A stretch of 22,787 nt of DNA from Penium margaritaceum (taxonomy: Eukaryota; Streptophyta; Zygnematophyceae; Desmidiales; Peniaceae): positions 4,336 to 27,122 of the forward strand of contig SZWC01006767.1 of assembly GCA_023375785.1 (NCBI GenBank), given 5' to 3'. The notes below the pieces were generated by a model. It saw only the letters and a program-made list of their open reading frames with translations, was not told where the DNA came from and ran no database searches. Position numbers and translations under genes: made by a program. Every line of letters starts with the position of its first letter. The stretch's first letter is position 1. This document shows positions 11,564-21,740 of the stretch, in pieces.

Positions 11564-12499
11564 GTGGTGCGAACTGGTTGCGGCGTGGTGTGAACTGGTT
11601 GCGGAGTGGTACGAACTGGTTGCGGAGGGGTGCGAACAGACTGCGGAATGGTGAGAACTGGCTGCGGAGTGGTGCGAACTGGTTGCGGAGTGGTGCGAAC
11701 TGGTTGTGGAGTGGTGCGAACTGGTTGTGGAGTGGCGCGCACTCGTTGCGGAGTGGTGCGCACTGGGTGGAGAGTGGTGCGAACTGGTTGCGGAGTGGTG
11801 TGAACTGGTTGCCGAGTGGTACAAACTTGTTGCAGAGTGGTGCGAACTGGTTGCGGAGTGGTGCGAACTGGTTGCGGATCGGTGCGAACTGGTTGCGGAG
11901 TGGTGCGAACTGGTTGCGGAGTGGTGCGGACTGGTTGCGGAGTGGTGCTAACTGGTTGCGGAGTGGTGCGAACTGGTTGTGAAGTGTTGCACACTGGTTG
12001 CTGGGTGCTGGAAACTTGTTGAGGAGTGGTGCGAACTGGTGGCGGAGTGGTGCGACTTGGTTGCGGAGTGGTGCGAACGGGTTGCGGAGTGGTACGAACT
12101 GGTTGCGGAGTGGTGCGAACTGGTTGGGGAGTGGTGCGAACTGGTTGCGGAGTGGTCCGAACTGGTTGCGGAGTGATGCGAACTGGTTGCGGAGTGGTGC
12201 GAACGGGTTGCGGAGTGGTACAAACTGGTTCCGGAGTGGTGCGAACTGGCTTCGGAGTGGTGGGAACTGGTTGCTGAGTGGTGAGAACTTGTTGAGGAGT
12301 GGTGTGAACTGGCGGTGGAGTGGTGCGAACTGGTTGCGGAGTGGTGCGAACTGGTTGTGGAGTGGTGCGAACTGGTTGCGGAGTGGTGAACCGGTTGCGG
12401 AGTTGTCCAAACTGGTTGCGGAGTGGTGCGACTTGGTTGCCGAGTGATGCGAACTGGTTGCGGAGTGGTGCGAACTGGTTGCGGAGTGGTGCGAACTGG

Positions 12500-12650
12500 T
12501 TGCGGAGTGGAGCAAACTGGTTGCGGAGTAGTGCGAACTTATTGCGGAGTGGTGCTAACTGGCTGCGGAGTGGTGCGAACTGGTTGCGGAGTTGTGCGAA
12601 CTGGTTTGGGAGTGGTGCGAACAGGTTGCAGAGTGGTGTGAACTGGTTGG
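12500..12650 (+). repeat. Upstream copy of a 1134-bp-spaced duplicated segment
   Basis: This stretch, with the variants GCGGAGTAGTGCGAACTT (AGTA at 12527) and CTGGTTTGGGAGTGG, recurs at about 13634-13784 (AGTA at 13661). The offset is 1134 bp, exactly 54 units. The five 126-bp copies lie between the two. The two copies differ at only a few bases (for example CTTATTGCGG here and CTTGTTGCGG there). Confidence 0.88.
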
Positions 12651-12887
12651 GGAGTGGTGCGAACTGGTTGCGGAGTGGTGCGAACTGGTTGCAGAGTGGT
12701 GCGAACTGGTTGCGGAGTGGTGCGAACTGGTTGCGGAGTGTTACGAACTGGTTGCGGAGTTGTGCGAACTGGTTGGGGAGTGGTGCGAACGGGTTGCGGA
12801 GTGGTACGAACTGGTTGCGGAGTGGTACAAACTGGTTGCGGAATGGTGTGAACTGGTTGCAGAGTGGTACAAACTTGTTGCGGAGTG

Positions 12888-13527
12888 GTGCGAACAGGTT
12901 GCGGAGTGGTGCGAACTGGTTGTGGAGTGGTGCGAACAGGTTGTAGAGTGGTGTGAACTGGTTGGGGAGTGGTGCGAACTGGTTGCGCAGTGGTGCGAAC
13001 TGGTTGCAGAGTGGTGCGAACAGGTTGCGGAGTGGTGCGAACTGGTTGTGGAGTGGTGCGAACAGGTTGTAGAGTGGTGTGAACTGGTTGGGGAGTGGTG
13101 CGAACTGGTTGCGCAGTGGTGCGAACTGGTTGCAGAGTGGTGCGAACAGGTTGCGGAGTGGTGCGAACTGGTTGTGGAGTGGTGCGAACAGGTTGTAGAG
13201 TGGTGTGAACTGGTTGGGGAGTGGTGCGAACTGGTTGCGCAGTGGTGCGAACTGGTTGCAGAGTGGTGCGAACAGGTTGCGGAGTGGTGCGAACTGGTTG
13301 TGGAGTGGTGCGAACAGGTTGTAGAGTGGTGTGAACTGGTTGGGGAGTGGTGCGAACTGGTTGCGCAGTGGTGCGAACTGGTTGCAGAGTGGTGCGAACA
13401 GGTTGCGGAGTGGTGCGAACTGGTTGTGGAGTGGTGCGAACAGGTTGTAGAGTGGTGTGAACTGGTTGGGGAGTGGTGCGAACTGGTTGCGCAGTGGTGC
13501 GAACTGGTTGCAGAGTGGTGCGAACTG
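12888..13527 (+). repeat. 126-bp higher-order repeat, five copies
   Basis: A six-unit block of 126 bp is repeated five times with almost no divergence. The marker TTGTAGAGTGG falls at 12941, 13067, 13193, 13319 and 13445, exactly 126 bp apart each time. Each block also carries GTTGGGGAGTGG, TTGCGCAGTGG, TTGCAGAGTGG and GAACAGGTTG. Near-identity among copies against the more varied units outside suggests the youngest amplification in the 21-bp array. An assembler could easily miscount copies here. Confidence 0.94.
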
Positions 13528-13633
13528 GGTGCGGAGTGGTGCGAACTGGTTGCGGAGTGGTGTGAACTGGTTGCGGAGTGGTACGAACTTGTTGCGGAGT
13601 GGTGCGAACTGGTTGCGGAGTGGTGCGAACTGG

Positions 13634-13784
13634 TTGCGGAGTGGTGCAAACTGGTTGCGGAGTAGTGCGAACTTGTTGCGGAGTGGTGCTAACTGGCTGC
13701 GGAGTGGTGCGAACTGGTTGCGGAGTTGTGCGAACTGGTTTGGGAGTGGTGCGAACAGGTTGCAGAGTGGTGTGAACTGGTTGG
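13634..13784 (+). repeat. Downstream copy of the 1134-bp-spaced segment
   Basis: This is the partner of the segment at about 12500-12650, with the same order of unit variants. It ends just before the 21-bp array stops at 13833. The array's right end therefore repeats material from its middle, as expected of copying by unequal exchange. Confidence 0.88.
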
Positions 13785-14770
13785 GGAGTGGTGCCAACTG
13801 GTTGCGGAGTGGTGCGAACTGGTTGCACAGTGGTGCTTACACGAACTTACATTCACTTACACAAACTTACACATACTTACACGTACTTACACACACTTAC
13901 ACATACTTACACGCACTTACATGCACTTACACGCACTTACACATACTTACACGTACTTACACACACTTACACATACTTACACGCACTTACATGCACTTAC
14001 ACGTACTTACACACACTTACACATACTTACACGCACTTACATGCACTTACACGTACTTACACACACTTACACATACTTACACGCACTTACATGCACTTAC
14101 ACGTACTTACACACACTTACACATACTTACACGCACTTACATGCACTTACACGCACTTACACGCACGTACACGCACTTACACACACTTACATGCACTTAT
14201 ACATACTTACACGCACTTACACACACTTACACAAATTTACACATACTTACGCAAACGTACATGCAATTACACGTACTGACACGCACTTACACACACTTAC
14301 ACGCACTTATACAAACTTACACATACTTACATGCACTTACACGCACTTACACGCACGTACACGCACTTACACACACTTACATGCACTTAAACGCACTTAC
14401 ATGTACTTACACGCACTTACATGCACTTGTACACACTTACACACACTTATACGCTTTTACACACACTTACACGCACTAACACGCACTTACACATACTTAC
14501 ACGTACTTACACGTACTTACACACACTTACACGTACTTATACGCACTTACACGCACTTACACATACGTGTACGTACTTACACGCACTTACACGCACTTAC
14601 ATGCACTTACACGTACTTACACACACTTACACACACACATATACACACTAACACGTACTTGCACGCACTTACCCACGCTTACACGCACTTACACGTACTT
14701 ACGCGCACTTACGTGTACTTAGTTGTACTTACACTCACTTACACGCACTTACACGCACTTACACGCTTTT

Positions 14771-14810
14771 ATACAAACTTACACAAAATCACACCCACTT
14801 AAACTGCACT
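14771..14810 (+). repeat. Phase-shift block, copy 1, in array B
   Basis: The block contains ACACAAAATCACACCCACTT followed by AAACTGCACTT, which makes an 11-bp unit and shifts the register by +1. A second +1 unit (CCTAAACCGTACTT) follows about 95 bp later at 14888. The same motif order recurs at 15656, 16491 and 19991. Confidence 0.85.
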
Positions 14811-15316
14811 TACACGCACTTTCACGCACTTAGACACACTTATACACACGTACACGCACTTACACGCACTTACACGCACTTACACGAACCTAAACCGTAC
14901 TTACACGCACTCACACACACTTATATGCACTTACACGTACTTATACGCAGTTACACGCACTTACACAAACTTACACGTACTTACACGCACTTACACGCAT
15001 TTACACGCACTTACTCGCACGCACGTGCACTTACACACACTTACACGGACTTACACGCAGTTACACGCACTTACACGCACTTACATGCACTTACATGCAC
15101 TTACATTCACTTACACGCACTTACATGCACTTACACACACTTACACGCTTTTACACACACTTATACGCACTAACAGACACTTACATGCACTTATACGTAC
15201 TTACACGCACTTACACGCACTTACACACATTTACACGTACTTATACACACTTACACGCACTTACACGCACTTCTACATACTAACATGCACTTACATGAAC
15301 TTACTCATACTTACAC

Positions 15317-15580
15317 CACACTTACATGCACTTATAGGTACCTACACACACTTGCATGTACTTACATGCACTTACACGCACTTACACATACTTACAATTG
15401 CTTACATGCACTAACACGCACTTATACGTACAGGCACGCACTTACACACACTTACATGCACTTATAGGTACCTACACACACTTGCATGTACTTACATGCA
15501 CTTACACGCACTTACACATACTTACAATTGCTTACATGCACTAACACGCACTTATACGTACAGGCACGCACTTACACACA
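15317..15580 (+). repeat. 130-bp tandem duplication in array B
   Basis: Positions 15317-15450 and 15447-15580 match base for base at an offset of 130 bp. The shared rare units include CTTATAGGTACCTACACACA, CTTACAATTG and CTTATACGTACAGGCACGCA. Confidence 0.92.
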
Positions 15581-15655
15581 CTTACACGTACTTACACGTA
15601 CTTACACGCACGTACACGCACTTACACATACTTACACGTACTTACACGCACTTAC

Positions 15656-15694
15656 ACGAACTAACACAAAATTACATCCACGTAAACTGCACTT
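15656..15694 (+). repeat. Phase-shift block, copy 2, in array B
   Basis: The block contains AACACAAAATTACATCCACG followed by TAAACTGCACTT, with a +1 register shift. A further +1 unit (CATAAACCCCACTT) lies ~96 bp on, near 15768. It matches the arrangement of copy 1, which starts 885 bp upstream. Confidence 0.85.
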
Positions 15695-15890
15695 ACACGC
15701 ACTTACACGCACTAAAACGCACTTACATCCACTTACACGTACTTACACGCACTTACACGAACATAAACCCCACTTACACGCACTTACAAGCACTTACACG
15801 TACTTACATGCACTTACACGTACTTACACAAACTTATACGTACTTACACACACTTACACACACTTACACACACTTACACACACTTACACA

Positions 15891-16030
15891 CACTTACATG
15901 CACTTACACGTACTTACACACACTTACTTGCACTTACACGCACTTACACACACTTACACACACTTACATGCACTTACACGTACTTACACACACTTACTTG
16001 CACTTACACGCACTTACACCCACTTACACA
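15891..16030 (+). repeat. 70-bp tandem duplication in array B
   Basis: 15891-15960 and 15961-16030 share the same seven-unit order, including the rare unit CACTTACTTG, with about one mismatch. Confidence 0.88.
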
Positions 16031-16090
16031 CACTTACACACACTTACACGCACTTACACACACTTATACGCACTTATACGCACTTACACA

Positions 16091-16340
16091 CACTTACACG
16101 TACTTACACGTACTTACTTGTACTTACACGTACTTACACGTACTTACACGTACGTACACGCAATTACATGCACTTACACACACTTACACATACTTACACG
16201 TACTTACACGCACTTACACGTACTTACACGTACTTACTTGTACTTACACGTACTTACACGTACTTACACGTACGTACACGCAATTACATGCACTTACACA
16301 CACTTACACATACTTACACGTACTTACACGCACTTACACG
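16091..16340 (+). repeat. 120-bp tandem duplication in array B
   Basis: 16091-16210 and 16211-16330 match at an offset of 120 bp. Shared rare units are TACTTACTTG (16111 and 16231), TACGTACACG and CAATTACATG. The match runs on into 16340. Confidence 0.9.
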
Positions 16341-16490
16341 CACTTACACGAAGGTAAACTGCACTTACACACACTTACACGCACGTATACGTACTTACAC
16401 GCACTTACACACACTTACATGCACTTATACATACTTACACGCACTTACACACACTTACACGTACTTACACATACTTACACACACTTACAC

Positions 16491-16790
16491 GAACTTACAC
16501 AAAATCATATCCACTTAAAGGACACTTAAACGCACTTACACACTCTTACACGCACTTACACATACTTACACGCACTTACACGCATTTATACGCATTTACA
16601 TAAACTTAAACTGTACTAACACGCACTTACACGAGCTTATACGCACTTACATGCACGTTTAGCACTTACATGCACTTGCACGCACTTACACGAACTTACA
16701 CGTACTTACACGCACTTATACTCACTTACACGATTTTAAACCGCACTTACACTCACTTACATGCACCTATACACTCTTACACGCACTCAC
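16491..16790 (+). repeat. Composite phase-shift block, copy 3 (~300 bp)
   Basis: It begins with GAACTTACACAAAATCATAT then CCACTTAAAGGACACTT (+1 at ~16515). It continues with CTTAAACTGTACT (+1 at ~16605), CGTTTAGCACTTAC (-1 at ~16655) and GATTTTAAACCGCACTT (+1 at ~16735), and ends near ACACTCTTACACGC. The order and spacing of these four events are nearly the same at 19991-20285. Flanking units also match (for example CTTATACTCACTTACA here and CGTATACTCACTTACA there). Confidence 0.85.
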
Positions 16791-17250
16791 ACACACTAAC
16801 ATGCACTTACACGCCCTTATACACACGTACACGCACTTTCACGCACCTACAGGCACTTACACGTACTTACACGTACTTACACACACTTACACGTACTAAC
16901 ATGCGCTTACATGCACTTACACAAACTTACATTCACTTACACAAACGTACACATACTTACATGCACTTACACACACTTACATGCACTTACACTTACTTAC
17001 ACACACTTACATGCGCTTACACGCACTTACACACACTTAAACCCACTTACACGCACTTACACGAACTTACACACACAGCCACGAACTAACATTCACTTAC
17101 ACGAACTTACACGTATTATACACACTTACACGTACTTACATGCACTTACACGCACTTACATGCACTTACACGCACTTACACACACTTACACGTGCTTACA
17201 CGCACTTACACGCACTTACATGCACTTAAACGCACTTACTTGTACTTACA

Positions 17251-17460
17251 CGTACTTACACGTACTTACACATACTTACACACACTTACACATACTTACA
17301 CGCACTTACACGCACTTACATGCATTTACATGCACTTACACGTACTCACAGGAACTTACACACACTTACACAAACTTACACGTACTTACACGCACGTATA
17401 AGCACTTACATGCACTTACATGCACTTTCTTGCACTTACACGTACCTACACGCACTTACA
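17251..17460 (+). repeat. Long-range duplicated segment, copy 1, in array B
   Basis: This ~210-bp segment recurs at 18401-18620 with the same order of unit variants (TGCATTTACA, CGTACTCACAGGAACTTACA, CGCACGTATA, TGCACTTTCT, CGTACCTACA). The second copy carries one additional 10-bp unit before TGCATTTACA, so the offset moves from 1150 to 1160 bp. Confidence 0.9.
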
Positions 17461-17480
17461 CGCACTTTCACGGACTTACA

Positions 17481-17720
17481 TGCACTTACATGTACTTACA
17501 CGTGCTTACACATACTTACACGCACTTACACCCGCTTAAGGGCACTTATATGCACTTACACGTACTTACACGCACTTATATGCACTTACACGTACTTACA
17601 TGCACTTACATGTACTTACACGTGCTTACACATACTTACACGCACTTACACCCGCTTAAGGGCACTTATATGCACTTACACGTACTTACACGCACTTATA
17701 TGCACTTACACGTACTTACA
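17481..17720 (+). repeat. 120-bp tandem duplication in array B
   Basis: 17481-17600 and 17601-17720 share a run of twelve units with the distinctive CCCGCTTAAGGGCACTTATA (17531 and 17651) and TGTACTTACACGTGCTTACA. Confidence 0.92.
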
Positions 17721-18400
17721 CGTACTTACACGTACATACACACACTTACACGTACTTACACATACTTTCATATACTTACACGCACTTACACACACTTACA
17801 CGTACTTACTTGCACTTACACGTACTTACACATACTTACATGCACTTACACGCACTTACATGCACTTACACACACTTACATGCACTTACACGTACTTACA
17901 TGCACTTACACACACTCATAGGAACTTACATGCACTTACACAAACTTACACATACTTATACGCACTTACACGCACTTACACGCACTTACACACACTTTCT
18001 TGCACTTATATGCACATACACGCACTTTCACGCACTTACACGTACTTACACACACTCACAGGAACTTACACGTACTTACACAAACGTATACGTACTTATA
18101 CGCACTTACACGCACTTACATGCACTTACACGCACTTACACGTACTTACACGCACTTACACGCACTTACATGCACTTACACGCACTTACACGTACTTACA
18201 CGCACTTACACACACTTACACGTGCTTACACGCACTTACACACACTTACATGCACTTAAACGCACTTACTTGCACTTTCACGTTCTTACACATACTTACA
18301 CGTACTTACACCCACTTACACGTACTTACACGCACTTACACACACTTACACGTACTTACATGCACTTACATGCACTTACACACACTCACAGGTACTTACA

Positions 18401-18620
18401 CGTACTTACACGTACTTACACATACTTACACACACTTACACATACTTACACGCACTTACACACACTTACACGCACTTACATGCATTTACATGCACTTACA
18501 CGTACTCACAGGAACTTACACACACTTACACAAACTTACACGTACTTACACGCACGTATAAGCACTTACATGCACTTACATGCACTTTCTTGCACTTACA
18601 CGTACCTACACGCACTTACA
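18401..18620 (+). repeat. Long-range duplicated segment, copy 2, in array B
   Basis: This is the partner of 17251-17460, with one inserted 10-bp unit (CACACTTACA) near 18461. Both copies lie in the stretch of array B that has no phase shift. A neighbouring ~100-bp segment at 18301-18400 also recurs at 18621-18720 (offset 320 bp). Confidence 0.9.
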
Positions 18621-18730
18621 CGTACTTACACCCACTTACACGTACTTACACGCACTTACACACACTTACACGTACTTACATGCACTTACATGCACTTACA
18701 CACACTCACAGGAACTTATACACACTTACA

Positions 18731-19010
18731 CAAACTTACACGTACTTACACGCACTTATATGCACTTATATGCACTTACACGCACTTTCTTGCACTTACA
18801 TGCACTTAAACGCACTTATACACACTTTCACGTACTTATATACACTTACACGTACTTACACGCACTTACACAAACTTACACGTACTTACACGCACTTATA
18901 TGCACTTATATGCACTTACACGCACTTTCTTGCACTTACATGCACTTAAACGCACTTATACACACTTTCACGTACTTATATACACTTACACGTACTTACA
19001 CGTACTTACA
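18731..19010 (+). repeat. 140-bp tandem duplication in array B
   Basis: 18731-18870 and 18871-19010 match at an offset of 140 bp with about one mismatch. Shared rare units include CGCACTTTCT, TGCACTTAAA, CACACTTTCA and CGTACTTATA. Confidence 0.9.
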
Positions 19011-19990
19011 CACACTATCACGCACTTACACCCACTTAAACACACTTGTATGCACTTACACGCACTTACACGCACTTACACGTACTTACACATGCTTACA
19101 TACACTTACATACACTTACACACACTTACACGTACTTACTTGTACTTACACGTACTTCCACGTACTTACATGAAATTACATGCACTTATACACACTTACA
19201 CACACTTACATGCACTTACACGTACTTACATGCACTTACACACACTCACAGGAACTTACATGAACTTACACAAACTTACACGTACTTATACGCACTTACA
19301 TGCACTTACACACACTTTCTTGCACTTACACGCACTTACACGCACTTTCACGCACTTATACGTACTTACACGTACTCACGGGAACTTACACGTACTTACA
19401 CAAACTTATACGTACGTACACGCACTTACACGCACTTACACGCACTTACATGCACTTACACGCACTTACACGCACTTACATCCACATACATGCACTTACA
19501 CGCACTTACACAAACTTACACGCACTTACACACACTTATACGTACTTACACGCACTTAAACGCACTTACACGCACTTACACACACTTACATGAACTTACA
19601 CGTACTTACATGCACTTACTTGCACTTACACACACTTACACCCACTTACACGCACTTGTACGCACTTACATGCACTTACACGTTCTTACATGCACTTACA
19701 CGTAGGTACACATACTTACTTGTACTTACACGTACTTATATGTACTTACACGTACGTACATGCACTTACATGCACTTACACATACTTACACATACTTACA
19801 CATACTTACACACACTTACATTGACTTACATGCACTAACATAAACTTAAACTGCACTTACACGTACTTACACGCACTTATATGCACTGACACACACTTGC
19901 ACACACTTATACGCACTTATACGCACCTACACGCACTCACACACACTTACACGCACTTACACACACTTACACACACTTACAAGTACTTAC

Positions 19991-20285
19991 ATAAACTTAC
20001 ACAACATTATATCCACTTAAAGTGTACTTACACGCACTTACACACACTTACACGCACTTATACATACTTACACGCACTTACACGCACCTACACTCACTTA
20101 CACAAGCTTAAACTGCACTTACACGCACGGACACGCACTTACACGCACTTACACGCAATTTTAGCACTTACACGTACTTACACGCACTTCCACGAACTTA
20201 CACGTACTTACACGCACGTATACTCACTTACAGGAACGTAAACCGTACTTACACGCACTACAATGCACTTACACACTCTTACACA
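19991..20285 (+). repeat. Composite phase-shift block, copy 4 (~295 bp)
   Basis: The series is ATAAACTTACACAACATTAT then CCACTTAAAGTGTACTT (+1 at ~20015), GCTTAAACTGCACTT (+1 at ~20105), CAATTTTAGCACTTAC (-1 at ~20155), and GAACGTAAACCGTACTT (+1 at ~20232). It ends near ACACTCTTACACATAC. It corresponds event by event to the block at 16491, 3.5 kb upstream. Confidence 0.85.
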
Positions 20286-20310
20286 TACTCACACGTACTA
20301 ACACACACTT

Positions 20311-20480
20311 ACACGCACTTACACACACTTACACACACTTTCATGCACATACACGCACTTACACGTACTTACACGCACTTATACACACTTACACGCACTT
20401 ACACACACTTACACACACTTTCATGCACATACACGCACTTACACGTACTTACACGCACTTATACACACTTACACGCACTT
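20311..20480 (+). repeat. 80-bp tandem duplication in array B
   Basis: 20311-20390 and 20391-20470 share eight units in order, marked by TCATGCACAT at 20341 and 20421. Confidence 0.88.
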
Positions 20481-21590
20481 ACACGTACTAATATGCACTT
20501 ACATGCACTTACATGAACTTTCATTCACTTACGCAAACTTACACGTACTTACATGCACTTACACACACTTCCGTGTACTTACACACACCTACACACACTT
20601 ACACACACTTACACACACTTACACGCACTTATACGCACTTACACGCACTTACATCCACTTACACGCACTTACACGTACTTGCACAAACCAACATTCACTT
20701 ACACGAACTTACACGTACTTACATGCACTTACACGCACTTACATGTACTTACAGGTACTTACACGTACTTACACACACTTACACGCAGTTACACATACTT
20801 ACACTCACTTACACGCACTTACATGTACGAACACGCACTTACACGCACTTACATGCACTTAAACGTACTTACACACACTTACACGTGCTTACACGCACTT
20901 ATACACACTTATATGCACTTAAACGTACTTACTTGCACTTACACGTACTTACACGTACTTACACGCACTTACACGCACTTACACATACTTGCACGTACTT
21001 ACATACACTTACACGCACTTACATACACTTACACGCACTTACACGCACTCACAGGAACTTACACGCACTTATACGTACTTACATGCACTTATACGCACTT
21101 TCTTGCACTTACACGCACTTACACGCACTTACACATACTTTCACGCACTTACATGCACAAACACAAACTTACACGCACTTACACGTACTTACGCACACTT
21201 ATACGCACTTAAACATACTTACACGCACTTACACACACTTACACGCACTTACACGCTCTTACAAGTTCTTACACGACCTTACACATACTTACACATACTT
21301 ACACGCACTTACATGCACTTACACATACTTACACACACTTACACGCATTTACACACACTTACACAAACTTGAACGCCCTTATACACACTTACACGCACTT
21401 ACACACACTTACACATGCTGACACGCACTTACACATACTTACACGTACTCACATGCACTCACACGCACTTTCACGCAATTACACGTACTTACACGCACTT
21501 ACATGCACTTACACGCACTTACACGAACTTACACGCACTTACACACACCTTTACGCAGTTATACACACTTACACGTACTTACATGCACTT

Positions 21591-21740
21591 ACACGTACTT
21601 ACACACACTTACACGCACTTACACGCACTTACACACTTTAACACGCACTAACACGCACTTACACGTACTTACACACACTTACACGCACTTACACGCACTT
21701 ACACACTTTAACACGCACTAACACGCACTTACACGTACTT
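21591..21740 (+). repeat. 70-bp tandem duplication in array B
   Basis: 21591-21660 and 21661-21730 match, marked by ACACACTTTAACACGCACTA at 21631 and 21701. Confidence 0.88.

Larger units (their letters stand above)
10509..13833 (+). repeat. 21-bp tandem array (~158 units)
   Basis: The unit is 21 bp, an 11-bp part TTGCGGAGTGG followed by a 10-bp part TGCGAACTGG. It is G-rich on the + strand (10 G, 3 C per unit). The 21-bp register is kept from end to end except for one 2-bp loss at about 12388, where GGTGCGAAC becomes GGTGAAC. Variation is concentrated at the CpGs (TGCGAAC to TGCAAAC or TGTGAAC; TTGCGG to TTGCAG or TTGTGG). Because 21 is a multiple of three and the unit has no stop in any of six frames, long open frames exist in every frame, including one of 1040 codons on the minus strand (13797 to 10675, heptads PLRNQFA switching to TTPQPVR at the 2-bp deletion). 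These are consequences of the repeat. No start context, non-repeat domain or signal peptide supports a gene. Confidence 0.96.

Noticed and set aside
12592..13665. Cys-containing heptads (WCELVAE) suggesting a metal-binding repeat protein
   Set aside because: Cys spacing is fixed by the 21-bp period. There are no paired Cys/His ligands as in zinc fingers, and two other frames on the same strand are equally open.
10675..13797. 1040-codon minus-strand open frame of PLRNQFA and TTPQPVR heptads
   Set aside because: The 21-bp unit lacks stops in all six frames, and comparably long frames exist in the others over the same DNA. The heptad changes identity at a 2-bp deletion near 12388. No unique start region, signal or domain is present.
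13457..18561. Long + strand open frames rich in Thr, His, Leu, Tyr (THLHALTRTY repeats)
   Set aside because: They are the stop-free + strand of the 10-bp unit read in three frames. One crosses from the 21-bp array into array B, and they end where phase-shift units occur.
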